Of a DNA stretch of 40,941 bases, positions 8,420 through 16,336 are shown piece by piece. A program made the position numbers and the translations under genes. How positions within the stretch are numbered: the first letter of the stretch is position 1; each line of letters starts with the position of its first letter. The notes under the pieces were generated by a model. It did no database searches. It had not been told where the DNA came from and saw only the letters and a program-made list of their open reading frames with translations. The DNA lies in IMG/VR virus record IMGVR_UViG_3300037246_000312, positions 1-40,941 of that record. One strand, written 5' to 3'. This DNA is from a virus.

Positions 8420-8486
8420 TTTACCGGAACTTTAAACCGGGCGGCCAATGTGGCCATACTCTAAAACCATTACGGAGGATAAAACA

Positions 8487-9476
8487 ATGGGTGAAGCGGA
8501 AAACAGTGGCAAAAAAGTTGATGGTGATTCGGGAAAACCCGACCCAACGAAGGCCAAAATTACTTTTGACGACGGTGAACCCGACCCCGCAGATATTGAA
8601 GCGGAAGGGGAAGGCGACGACGAAGGTGGCGAAGGCGACGAAGGTGAAGGTGGAACCGAAGGTGATGACGATGACGGCGGCGAAGGCGACGGCCAAGCCG
8701 GGGAGTCCGATGACGACCAACAACAAATTGTCCGTGAAGGGGAAACGCAACCCCAAGCAACGACCCCACGGGGATTTCTTAAACGTATCAACAAACTAAA
8801 TGGAAGGGTAAGCGACGCCAAAGAGGGTGAAGCCACACAAAAGGACCGGGCGGATTTTCTTGCACAAGAAAACAAGGTCAAGGACATCCGAATCCAGCAA
8901 CTTGAGAGTGGCCAGCAAACAACACCCGAACCTTTAAAACGGCCGGACCCCGACAAGTTTGACGCCGGTATTTATGACCCCGAATATGAAAAGGCGGTTG
9001 ATGAATACCAAGACAAACGATTGGATGACCGGGTGAACGCAAGGTTGGCGGAGCAATCCAAAAAGTCCACCGTGACCAACGACCAAGTGGCGTTGGCTCA
9101 AAAACTTCGACAGAAACAGGAAGCCCACATTGAACGGGCCACCAAGTTGAAGGTCAAGGATTATGAAGAAACGGAGGACAAGGCCATTGCCATAATGGGG
9201 AACCAAAACGTCAACCATTTAATTTTGGCGTTGCCTGATAGGTCAGAGCAATTGATTTATTATTTGGGCAAACACCCGGACTTGGCGCAAAAGTATGGTG
9301 ATATGTTGGAAACCGAAACGGTGCGGGCGTTGATGGAATTGGGCGGGATTTTATCTGAAATAAAGGTGAAAACCGTTTCCAAGAAATCCCTCAAAGACCC
9401 CGATGAAGATTTGGAGGGCGGCAACTTGCCGACCGGCAAAAAGAAACGGGGACCGGCGGGGGCAACCTTCGCATAA
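8487..9476 (+). CDS. Scaffolding protein candidate
   Basis: In P22-type heads the scaffold guides coat assembly and leaves before packaging. This 329-residue protein lies directly before the coat gene, the expected place, and has the expected composition. Its N-terminal third (about residues 25-95) is extremely acidic with long Glu/Gly/Asp runs, the middle is a charged helix (GFLKRINKLNGRVSDAKEGE onward), and the rest alternates helices; the C-terminus is basic (GKKKRGP), as in scaffolds that bind coat through a basic end. ATG 8487 is chosen for GGAGG ten bases upstream. The role is inferred from position and composition rather than a motif. Confidence 0.75.
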   Translation: MGEAENSGKKVDGDSGKPDPTKAKITFDDGEPDPADIEAEGEGDDEGGEGDEGEGGTEGDDDDGGEGDGQAGESDDDQQQIVREGETQPQATTPRGFLKRINKLNGRVSDAKEGEATQKDRADFLAQENKVKDIRIQQLESGQQTTPEPLKRPDPDKFDAGIYDPEYEKAVDEYQDKRLDDRVNARLAEQSKKSTVTNDQVALAQKLRQKQEAHIERATKLKVKDYEETEDKAIAIMGNQNVNHLILALPDRSEQLIYYLGKHPDLAQKYGDMLETETVRALMELGGILSEIKVKTVSKKSLKDPDEDLEGGNLPTGKKKRGPAGATFA

Positions 9477-9513
9477 AGGGCCGGGCGTATGAAAGCCCGG
9501 TGTTTGCATCATG
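9475..9513 (+). promoter_or_regulatory. Hairpin between ribosome site and coat start
   Basis: No Shine-Dalgarno sequence lies within normal distance of the coat ATG. AAAGGG is at 9475-9480. It is followed by a perfect 6-bp stem, CCGGGC (9481-9486) and GCCCGG (9495-9500), then ten bases and the ATG at 9511. Folding would bring AAAGGG to about ten bases from the start. A ten-codon reading frame from ATG 9489 (MKARCLHHGQ) also overlaps the coat start and could give coupling. Confidence 0.55.
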
Positions 9514-10791
9514 GCCAATAATTTTGATAGCAACTTTACACGACAATTGGCCCGCGTGTTCTTGGAAAAATTTGAGTCCATGCGTGTGTTGTCGAAGAAC
9601 GTGGACACCCAACTTTTGGCCGGTAAGTTTAGCCCAAAGTCAGGTGATACCGTAGATTTTAAGCGGCCCACGGACTACACCACCCGGCGCACCCCGGAAG
9701 GTGACGTTTCGCTTTTAACGGCGGACGACATCATCACCGGCAAGGCGTCCGGGATTGTTCAAAATTACTTCACCGTTTTCGTTGACTATGACGAAGCGGA
9801 CGAAGCAATCAAAATGGACCAGCTTGACCAGCTTTTGGAGCCGATGGCAACCCGAATTGTCACGGACTTGGAAGTTGATTTTGCCGCGTTCATGTTAAAA
9901 AACTCCGGTCTTTTGGCCGGAACCTATGGCACCCCGGTTGCAACATGGGACGATGTTGCGCGGGCGGGCGCCATTATGGAGTCCTCCGGGATTCCTAAAG
10001 ATGGTAAATGGAATTACACGGTCAACCCTTTCACTCAAACATCATTGGCAAGTGACCAACGAAGTTTGGGCGCGGGCGGTTCGGCGGGTGGGTTGATTTC
10101 CGAAGCCCACAAACTGGCCATCATTTCGGATGGCTTCGCCGGTATGCGTGTAATGTCCGCCACCACCTTGGCAACACTTACTTCCCATAGTGTTGCGGAC
10201 CGCGTTGGGGCTATTGATGTCAACCCCGACGTCACATATGTCACGGCGAAGGACACAATGACCCAAGCGATTGTGGTCACTTCCTTCGGCATCAACTTGC
10301 AAGTCCGGGCCGGTGAGGTTCTACAAATCACCGGGCGGAATCGCTTGAACTTGAACACGCGGCAACCGATGATTGACGAAGCGGGCGCCGTGATTGTGTT
10401 CACGGGCGTAGTGACGCAAGCGGTGACTTTGGATGGTTCGGGTGAAGGCACCATTATAATTTCCGGTCCGGCTTTATTTGAAGCCGCCGGTCAGTACAAC
10501 ACGGTGGACACGGCGCCGGTTGCCACGGACGTTTTGACGTTGTTGGGTGCGCTCAGTACCTTGCAACAGCCAAACTTGTTTTGGCACAAAATGGCCTTTG
10601 GCATTGGGTCCGTTCCAATTAAGAAATTACATTCCACTGACACCTTGGGAACAACCGAAGATGGGTTGCAAATCAGGGTTTCAAAGGGCGTGGGATTTCT
10701 TGAGAACAATCAAAAAGTGCGGTTCGATTTCCGGCCCGCATACGCGGTTTACAATCCTTTCTTCGCGGGACAAGGATTTGGAACGCCGTAA
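9511..10791 (+). CDS. Major capsid (coat) protein, P22 gp5-like
   Basis: Builds the icosahedral head. At 426 residues it is close to P22 gp5 (430). The pattern matches: an N-terminal arm (FTRQLARVFLEKFESMRVLS), HK97-type helices and strands with DYDEADEAIKMDQLDQLLEP, a middle insertion resembling the P22 I-domain with ITGRNRLNLNTRQ and VVTQAVTLDGSGEGTI, and a C-terminal region (LFWHKMAFGIGSVPI ... RFDFRPAYAVYNPFFAG). It follows the scaffold and precedes gp4- and gp10-like genes. Start control is unusual because of the hairpin just before it. Assignment is strong on context and overall pattern. Confidence 0.88.
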   Translation: MANNFDSNFTRQLARVFLEKFESMRVLSKNVDTQLLAGKFSPKSGDTVDFKRPTDYTTRRTPEGDVSLLTADDIITGKASGIVQNYFTVFVDYDEADEAIKMDQLDQLLEPMATRIVTDLEVDFAAFMLKNSGLLAGTYGTPVATWDDVARAGAIMESSGIPKDGKWNYTVNPFTQTSLASDQRSLGAGGSAGGLISEAHKLAIISDGFAGMRVMSATTLATLTSHSVADRVGAIDVNPDVTYVTAKDTMTQAIVVTSFGINLQVRAGEVLQITGRNRLNLNTRQPMIDEAGAVIVFTGVVTQAVTLDGSGEGTIIISGPALFEAAGQYNTVDTAPVATDVLTLLGALSTLQQPNLFWHKMAFGIGSVPIKKLHSTDTLGTTEDGLQIRVSKGVGFLENNQKVRFDFRPAYAVYNPFFAGQGFGTP

Positions 10792-10806
10792 ATTTCAAGG
10801 GCATTT

Positions 10807-10856
10807 GGCCACGTCCGTCAATACTAACCAGCCAGATTGGACGGGCGGGCGTGGTC
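10807..10856 (+). terminator. Imperfect hairpin after the coat gene
   Basis: GGCCACG (10807-10813) pairs with CGTGGTC (10850-10856), and CCGTC (10815-10819) with GACGG (10840-10844), leaving a 20-base loop and a five-base bulge. No U-run follows, so this is not a standard intrinsic terminator. It may protect the abundant coat mRNA or slow readthrough into the next genes. It fills most of the 145-base gap after the coat gene. Confidence 0.35.
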
Positions 10857-10936
10857 AGCCTTTCAATTACTAATTTTTGAAAAATAGTTTTAAGTTAGTA
10901 GTTGGCCGCAAACCATTTAAAAACAAAGGGGGTTTT

Positions 10937-11230
10937 ATGAAGTGGGACAAAGGCAACGGTCAAATGATGGACGCCCAAGACAATGAAGAAACCGAAAAAT
11001 ATTTGCTTTCACTTGGGTTTAAGAAAGTAGGAAGCACACCGGTTGAAATCGGTGACCCGGACATGGATGACGCACCGGACAAGCCGGGGGAAGGCGGCCC
11101 GACGGAAACGCATGAAATAAGCATGGACGAAATGCCAAGCCAAGGCGAACCACAGGAACCGGAAAAAGAGGAACAGAGTATTTCCCCGGACGAAGTGGGC
11201 GAAATGCCAAAAGATATTTTAGGGGGTTGA
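10937..11230 (+). CDS. Small acidic protein, 97 aa, first of a paralogous pair
   Basis: ATG 10937 has the recurring AAAGGGGGTTTT leader. Residues 1-32 form a compact domain (MKWDKG...AQDNEETEKYLLSLGFKKVG) that is repeated in the next gene; the remaining 65 residues are acidic, Pro/Glu-rich and disordered. It lies between coat and gp4-like genes, where some phages carry head-decoration or accessory proteins. No family recognised. The shared MKW...EKY..LG(F/Y)KKVG motif with its neighbour argues that both are real and arose by tandem duplication. Confidence 0.65.
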   Translation: MKWDKGNGQMMDAQDNEETEKYLLSLGFKKVGSTPVEIGDPDMDDAPDKPGEGGPTETHEISMDEMPSQGEPQEPEKEEQSISPDEVGEMPKDILGG

Positions 11231-11231
11231 A

Positions 11232-11408
11232 ATGAAGTGGAAAAACCCAAGGGGGGAAATCACGGAAGTCCAAGACGATGAAACCAAAGAAAAGTATATG
11301 GTTGCCCTTGGATATAAGAAAGTGGGCGACGTGTATGAAATACCCGACACGGACGAAGTGCCGGGACCAACGCCGGAACAGGATGAACAAAACATTGTCG
11401 ATGGATAA
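11232..11408 (+). CDS. Small acidic protein, 58 aa, second of a paralogous pair
   Basis: Begins one base after the preceding stop, with AGGGGG six bases before the ATG. The first 32 residues (MKWKNPRGEITEVQDDETKE, then KYMVALGYKKVG) repeat the N-terminal domain of the gene before it, with the same MKW start, the QD(D/N)E turn and the LG(Y/F)KKVG end. The tail is short and acidic. It overlaps the next small gene. Function unknown; the paralogy is seen directly in the sequence. Confidence 0.65.
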   Translation: MKWKNPRGEITEVQDDETKEKYMVALGYKKVGDVYEIPDTDEVPGPTPEQDEQNIVDG

Positions 11409-11514
11409 CGGCCCGGAAAATAAAATTGAATGGGTTGCGTATTTGGTCATTTACTTGGCGATTGCCTTCGCCGTGGCGGGGTTGGCATTAACTATACTTG
11501 AGGTTTTAAAATGA
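11383..11514 (+). CDS. Small single-span membrane protein, 43 aa
   Basis: Starts at ATG 11383 (CCGGAACAGG directly upstream) or ATG 11401. It has a polar N-terminus, then one hydrophobic span (VAYLVIYLAIAFAVAGLALT) and a short tail. It overlaps the preceding gene and, by ATGA, the gp4-like gene after it. The tight fit supports it as a gene. It could be a holin-like or minor membrane protein; there is no evidence for a specific role. Confidence 0.5.
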   Translation: MNKTLSMDNGPENKIEWVAYLVIYLAIAFAVAGLALTILEVLK

Positions 11515-11969
11515 GTACAGGAACCGAAATTATCCAAGGCTCATTGGAGCGCATCGGCGCCCATTCCATTCACCAACCGGCGGCGCCGGAGGACATTATC
11601 AAGGGGATGTCCATTTTGAATTCCATGTTGCAACTTTGGATTTCGTGGGGTGTTGACATTCAAACGGTGCCGATTGATGCGCCCGGTCAGGATTTAAGCG
11701 AACCACCCGACGCCAAAAACGCAATCATTGACAACCTTGCCCTTATGTTGGCGCCCAACTTCGACAATGGAAAGGTTATCGTTTCGGCTTCGTTGGTGGC
11801 CAATGCCAAGCGTGGCATCACGCAAATCCGAACACTTTACAGAAAATTTACAGTCCCAAGGAAACGCCCGTCAAGTACGTTGCCGCGTGGCGCCGGGAAT
11901 TCAAAAGGCAGTTTCCGCCGGGACATTTTCTTTGGTGATGACGACACGGTGAGGGAGTTGGATGCCTAA
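11511..11969 (+). CDS. Head-completion / tail accessory protein, P22 gp4-like
   Basis: In P22, gp4 binds under the portal after packaging, closes the head and provides the platform for gp10. This 152-residue protein (P22 gp4 is 166) begins with the typical helical pattern (EIIQGSLERIGAHS ... PEDIIKGMSILNSMLQLW), then NAIIDNLALMLAPNFDNGK and a polar basic C-terminus. It is followed with an eight-base overlap by the gp10-like gene, the P22 order. The start overlaps the preceding membrane gene (ATGA). Identity rests on pattern plus synteny. Confidence 0.85.
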   Translation: MSTGTEIIQGSLERIGAHSIHQPAAPEDIIKGMSILNSMLQLWISWGVDIQTVPIDAPGQDLSEPPDAKNAIIDNLALMLAPNFDNGKVIVSASLVANAKRGITQIRTLYRKFTVPRKRPSSTLPRGAGNSKGSFRRDIFFGDDDTVRELDA

Positions 11970-13329
11970 AGTTGACTTCCCGAAGGGGTTGGATGGCGCC
12001 GAAAGTTTGCCACAAACCCGGACGGCATTGGAAAATTGTTTCAATAATAATCAGGGCCAAATCTTACCCCGGCCCGGAATCACCACCCTTGGTTCCAATC
12101 AAACCAACTTGGCCCGTGGCTCATTCACTTGGAACGGTTCGTTGTATTTCGTATTCGGCCAAGACCTTTTAAAAGTCACGGACATCCTGACCGGCGCCAC
12201 CACAGTCATCGACACCATTGCCGGTTCAAGCGTCATCAAAGCCGTGATTGGATTCAATGAGGTTGTTATCATGGCCAAGGACTTCGCCTTGTATGCCTTG
12301 GACAAAATGGATTTCCTCATTGACATCACCAACAACCAAAATTTTCAGTCCGTCACGGACGTGGCTTTTATTGACGGCCGGTTTGTTTATATCCCAACAA
12401 ATGGTGACCCGGCTTTTTTCTCCGACGTTGGAGTGGCGGCGACGGTTCAACCGCTTTCATTTTTCGACGCCGAAGAACTCCCCGATTTAAACAACGCCGT
12501 TTTCAACTTCGCAAACACTCTATATATAGGCGGAACGGATAGTTTTGAATTATTCCGGGACACCGGCGGAACGCCCAACCCTTTCACCCGTATCAGCGGC
12601 GCCCGGCATCGGTATGGTTTCATCGGTGCGTTGTTGGAATACACCAATTCTTTTTTGTTCCTTGGCCGGGAAAAGGACCAAGACTTTGGTTTTTATGCGA
12701 TTGGTCCGGGACAAACCGCAAAGATTTCCAACGCTTTCATTGACAAGATTTTAACAAACTATGCGCCGGAAGAACTGGCCGCGTGTATTCCGGGCCGGTT
12801 GAAGTGGCGCGGTTATGATATTGCAACCTTCACCTTGCCCCGTGATGCCTTTGGATTCTATCAAGGCAATTGGTTCCGGTTGTCCACGTTGGTGGGCGGG
12901 TTTCCCCGGCCGTGGTTGGGTGGGTACATCACGCAATTTGAAGGAAGATATTACACGTCATCGGTGCGGAGCATTGGCCGGTTCGACAACATCAACACCG
13001 ACTTTGGTGAGCGCATTGGCAAAACCATTGACCTTGGATTCAAACACCCGAACAATGAAAGGTTTTCATGCCAGTGTGTGGAATTTGGAATTTCCCAAGG
13101 CTTCAACGCCGAAGTTGGCACCGTCGGGCTTTTTATAAGCCGTGACAACCGCGTATATGGCCCGGCCATTTACCGTTCCCTTGGTGCGTTGGGCGAATAC
13201 AATGCCAAACTTTCATGGAATTCATCCGGCGGGATGGGGAATTATGACGGTTTCATGGGTTTGCGGATTTACTCCACAGGTGATTTGGTTTTTGCCGCCG
13301 ATTCTTTATTTTTAAATATTAGAGGCTGA
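11962..13329 (+). CDS. Packaged-DNA stabilisation protein, P22 gp10-like
   Basis: P22 gp10 adds to gp4 and seals the tail channel; it forms a beta-propeller-like hexamer. This protein has 455 residues against 472 in P22. The opening (LPQTRTALENCFNNNQGQIL and PRPGITTLG) is typical of the family, as are the repeated beta-rich segments (LYFVFGQDLLKV, FALYALDKMDFLI, GRFVYIPTNGDPAFFSD, NTLYIGGTDSFELF, YGFIGALLEYTNSFLFLG). It overlaps the gp4-like gene and directly precedes the fibre-like gene that sits where P22 has gp26. Assignment is strong. Confidence 0.9.
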   Translation: MPKVDFPKGLDGAESLPQTRTALENCFNNNQGQILPRPGITTLGSNQTNLARGSFTWNGSLYFVFGQDLLKVTDILTGATTVIDTIAGSSVIKAVIGFNEVVIMAKDFALYALDKMDFLIDITNNQNFQSVTDVAFIDGRFVYIPTNGDPAFFSDVGVAATVQPLSFFDAEELPDLNNAVFNFANTLYIGGTDSFELFRDTGGTPNPFTRISGARHRYGFIGALLEYTNSFLFLGREKDQDFGFYAIGPGQTAKISNAFIDKILTNYAPEELAACIPGRLKWRGYDIATFTLPRDAFGFYQGNWFRLSTLVGGFPRPWLGGYITQFEGRYYTSSVRSIGRFDNINTDFGERIGKTIDLGFKHPNNERFSCQCVEFGISQGFNAEVGTVGLFISRDNRVYGPAIYRSLGALGEYNAKLSWNSSGGMGNYDGFMGLRIYSTGDLVFAADSLFLNIRG

Positions 13330-13331
13330 CA

Positions 13332-15869
13332 ATGGACGCCCTTGTTTCAAAGCCGGACCACGGCGACGCCCTCATTGAGAAATTCAACGAACAACTTGTG
13401 GCCAGCCAAAGGTTGCAAGTTTTCTTTGATGACATTGCCGACAAGATAAACGAATTAGGCGGCGGCGACACTGGCACCATCACCCCGGAAAGTTTCCTTC
13501 CTTCCTCAATTATTTATCGCCCTTCGGTTGGCACCGACATTTTGGCGGCGGTCATCGACCCCAATGAGTTTTTAGGACGTGGCCCAACCGGTGAAATCCA
13601 AGGGCTTGACTTTGTGGAGTCGTGGGCAATTCTTGGCAACGGCACCGATGACATCCGTTTAAACGCTACCGGCGGTTCAAAAAGTTTCACCGTTGAATCC
13701 AACACGTCGTCCACAATGTTCCGGGTGGACGGTCCCAACAACCGCGTGGGGATTGCTCAAGGTGGCTTCACTCCCAATGATGGCACCCTTCACATTTTAA
13801 ACAGTACCGCCGAAGGTGGCGCGGTGACCGCCGACCTTGACGGCAATGAATTGGTGTTGGAACATAATTTTGACGGCGGGATGACAATTTTGAATGGTTC
13901 CAATTCCTTTGGAAATATCTTTTTCGGTTCGCCAGCCTATGACAACCGGGCCGGAAACATTTGGTTTTTGCATGACACCGATTTCACTTTGCCACGCTTG
14001 GGCTTTGATGTCAGGGAAAAAACTTATCTAACCATGTATGACACCATTGGTTCATTTTTCAATGAGAACCAAGACGCCGATATTGATTTTCAAATCAACA
14101 CCCAAAACGTCGCGCCTTTCCTTCAAGTGGATTCATCCGGTGACCGCATTGGAATTACTGACGCGGGCTTCGCACCAACAAAAGGTTTGATTCATATTAT
14201 TCAAAACGCCCCGGCGGGTTCGGCAACCCCGGCCAGCTTTGGCAATGCCATTGTCATTGAATCCAACCAAAGCAATGGAATAACTTTAATCACAATAGAC
14301 AGCCTTCAAAATAGCATTAACTTTGGCAACCACGTCAATCCAATCTTTGCCCGGTTTATGTATGACCACAATTTCACCAACGTCAACCAAGGCTTCAAGT
14401 GGTTCTTTTCAGTTGTCGAATGTTTGCAATTGCTCCCATCCTTTGGTTTTGATTGGAACCCAAACCAAAACGATTTGATGGATTTTCGCATCCGGGGGTT
14501 TGGGCTAAATTCCAGCGCCATTATGTTCGTTGATGCCAACGCTAAAAGGACGGGGTTTTCAAATACCAACGTCATCCCCCGACATGGGGTTGTTCAAATT
14601 ACGGCGACGGCAATCGCCGGGGCCGTGGACGCCGCCACCAACGGGAGTGTTCTTGTTGTTGAGGGCAACGGCAACACGGGAATGTCAATTCTTGGAAACA
14701 ACAACCATGTTGGAAGCATTTACTTTGGCGCACCAAGCGGAAACGACAACGGGGTTTATAGATTTAATCATAATTCTTTTTCTTTTGAATGGTTTAATCA
14801 GACGGTCAACACTTTAACGCTTGGTCCCGCTGAATTTGTTGTCAATCCATTGGGCGTGACCAATATGGATTTTAGGGCCGAAGGCGACACAAGCACCCAT
14901 TTATTATTTACGGATTCCAGTTTGGGTATTGTAGGGATTTCGCGGACAAGTTTGGCGCCCGTTCACGGCGCCCTTCACATTCAGCAAGCGGACGCCGGGG
15001 TGATTGCGCCATTGGTCACCGCCGACCTTTTAGTGTTGGAAGGAACCGGGGAAATTGGGATGTCCTTTTTGGTGGACAACGCCACGGGATTTGCCAACTT
15101 AAACTTCGGTGACCCGTCAAACGGTGCGGCCGCCGGGCAAATACGTTATGACGCCAACGCGGCCGCGTGGTTTTTTGCATCCACCGGCACCGAAATGATG
15201 CGTTTTAATCCCACCTTGGGGATTGTGGTGAATGAAACCGGCGCCGCCGTCCATGACTTTAGGGTTGAATCCGTTGGCTCCGCGAATATGCTTTTTATTG
15301 ACAGCGGCAACAACCGCGTGGGGATTGCGGACAACGGGTTTGCGCCCTCCGATGGTTTGCTTCACTTGTTTCGCGGTGGCGCGGCCGGGGTAGTTGCGGC
15401 CAGTGTTTTGGCGGATTCGATTGTGATTGAATCCAATGCGGCCACCGGGTTGTCCATACTTGTGCCGAATGATGGGACGGCCGCCAATATCTTTTTGGGT
15501 GCGCCGACAAGCGGAAACAGTGGCGGGCAAATCATTTATATTCCCTTCACCGGGTTGATGACCTTTTCAACCAGCGCATTGCCGGGAATCCGAATTGATA
15601 CCGACCAAAACATTTTATTGGGAACCATTGGCGCGGCCGCTACCAGCGCCGCCGGAGCGTTGCACATTCCCAACGACACTTCACCCACGGCGGTTTTGGC
15701 CAATGCCATTGTGTTGGGGTCAAAGGATTCGGGCGCGGGTGGGAGTTTGGCGGTCCCGGAATTGTGGATTGAAGAACCGCCGGAAGTGATTGGGACTTTT
15801 ACCCCGTCACATAAATTCAAGGTGTGGATAAACGGAACCGAATATTTTATCCAATTGGATGCCGTATGA
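13332..15869 (+). CDS. Long tail protein with five shaft repeats, in the tail-needle position
   Basis: 845 residues. Residues 1-115 form an N-terminal part with a helix (DALIEKFNEQLVASQRLQVF) likely to anchor to the gp10-like ring. Five modules of roughly 130 residues follow (about 118-250, 251-382, 383-511, 512-640, 641-756). Each repeats the order DF.(V/A)E/R, LF.D, N/DR(V/I)GI or equivalent, AP..G.LHI, a spacer, then VIES/VLEG, (M/L)SIL, I(F/Y)FG(A/S)P. A distinct C-terminal cap of about 90 residues ends in HKFKVWINGTEYFIQLD. The NRVGI and LHI motifs are common in trimeric phage fibre shafts. In P22 this slot holds the tail needle gp26 (233 aa), so this could be an enlarged needle or a fibre. 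Structural role is well supported; the exact role is inferred. Confidence 0.8.
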   Translation: MDALVSKPDHGDALIEKFNEQLVASQRLQVFFDDIADKINELGGGDTGTITPESFLPSSIIYRPSVGTDILAAVIDPNEFLGRGPTGEIQGLDFVESWAILGNGTDDIRLNATGGSKSFTVESNTSSTMFRVDGPNNRVGIAQGGFTPNDGTLHILNSTAEGGAVTADLDGNELVLEHNFDGGMTILNGSNSFGNIFFGSPAYDNRAGNIWFLHDTDFTLPRLGFDVREKTYLTMYDTIGSFFNENQDADIDFQINTQNVAPFLQVDSSGDRIGITDAGFAPTKGLIHIIQNAPAGSATPASFGNAIVIESNQSNGITLITIDSLQNSINFGNHVNPIFARFMYDHNFTNVNQGFKWFFSVVECLQLLPSFGFDWNPNQNDLMDFRIRGFGLNSSAIMFVDANAKRTGFSNTNVIPRHGVVQITATAIAGAVDAATNGSVLVVEGNGNTGMSILGNNNHVGSIYFGAPSGNDNGVYRFNHNSFSFEWFNQTVNTLTLGPAEFVVNPLGVTNMDFRAEGDTSTHLLFTDSSLGIVGISRTSLAPVHGALHIQQADAGVIAPLVTADLLVLEGTGEIGMSFLVDNATGFANLNFGDPSNGAAAGQIRYDANAAAWFFASTGTEMMRFNPTLGIVVNETGAAVHDFRVESVGSANMLFIDSGNNRVGIADNGFAPSDGLLHLFRGGAAGVVAASVLADSIVIESNAATGLSILVPNDGTAANIFLGAPTSGNSGGQIIYIPFTGLMTFSTSALPGIRIDTDQNILLGTIGAAATSAAGALHIPNDTSPTAVLANAIVLGSKDSGAGGSLAVPELWIEEPPEVIGTFTPSHKFKVWINGTEYFIQLDAV

Positions 15870-16336
15870 TTGACACTTTAGGTTCATATAAAATCAAAGG
15901 TTGGAAGAAATATTTGGCGGCCAATTTGTATTTGAAGGGGATGGCGTCATTCCAATGGGGTGTGAATGATTGCATGACTTTATCGTGTGACGCAATCAAA
16001 GCCATGACCGGCATGGACCCAATGGCCAATTGGTTGCGTGGCCGTTATTCCAACAAACATGAAGCCATTGCCTTGGTGCGTGGTCACTTCGGCCTTTCAT
16101 TTATCGACACCTTTGAAATGGTTTTTGAAACGATTGGTTTTCAGCAATCACGCAAAGTTGAAATGGGTGACATTCTTTTTGTGCGGGTTGAAAACCTTGA
16201 CCCGGAGGCGGCCGCATTGTTTGAAGGTGTGACGTTGGCCACGGTGTTCAATGACGTTGGACACATTGTTTGCCCCGGCCGGGACGGGCTTGTGGTCCTT
16301 GAAAAATACAACTTGGTGAGGGGATGGACACTTTAA
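15866..16336 (+). CDS. DUF6950-like protein, possible NlpC/P60-type hydrolase
   Basis: 156 residues, started by ATGA overlap with the preceding stop. The motif FQWGVNDCMTLSCDAIKAMT with Cys36, then DPMANWLRGRYSN, is the DUF6950 signature. The late GHIVCPGRDGLVVL supplies His133. A Cys after a Trp-Gly-x-Asn-Asp and a later Gly-His resemble the NlpC/P60 cell-wall peptidase layout, so a role in opening the cell wall during infection is plausible. In tailed phages such proteins often lie among tail genes, as here. Family likeness is good; catalysis is inferred. Confidence 0.7.
   Translation: MIDTLGSYKIKGWKKYLAANLYLKGMASFQWGVNDCMTLSCDAIKAMTGMDPMANWLRGRYSNKHEAIALVRGHFGLSFIDTFEMVFETIGFQQSRKVEMGDILFVRVENLDPEAAALFEGVTLATVFNDVGHIVCPGRDGLVVLEKYNLVRGWTL

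Noticed and set aside
8350-8799. Basic open frame overlapping the scaffold gene start
   Set aside because: It arises from the acidic Glu/Asp codon run read in another frame; the scaffold frame has GGAGG and a matching position.
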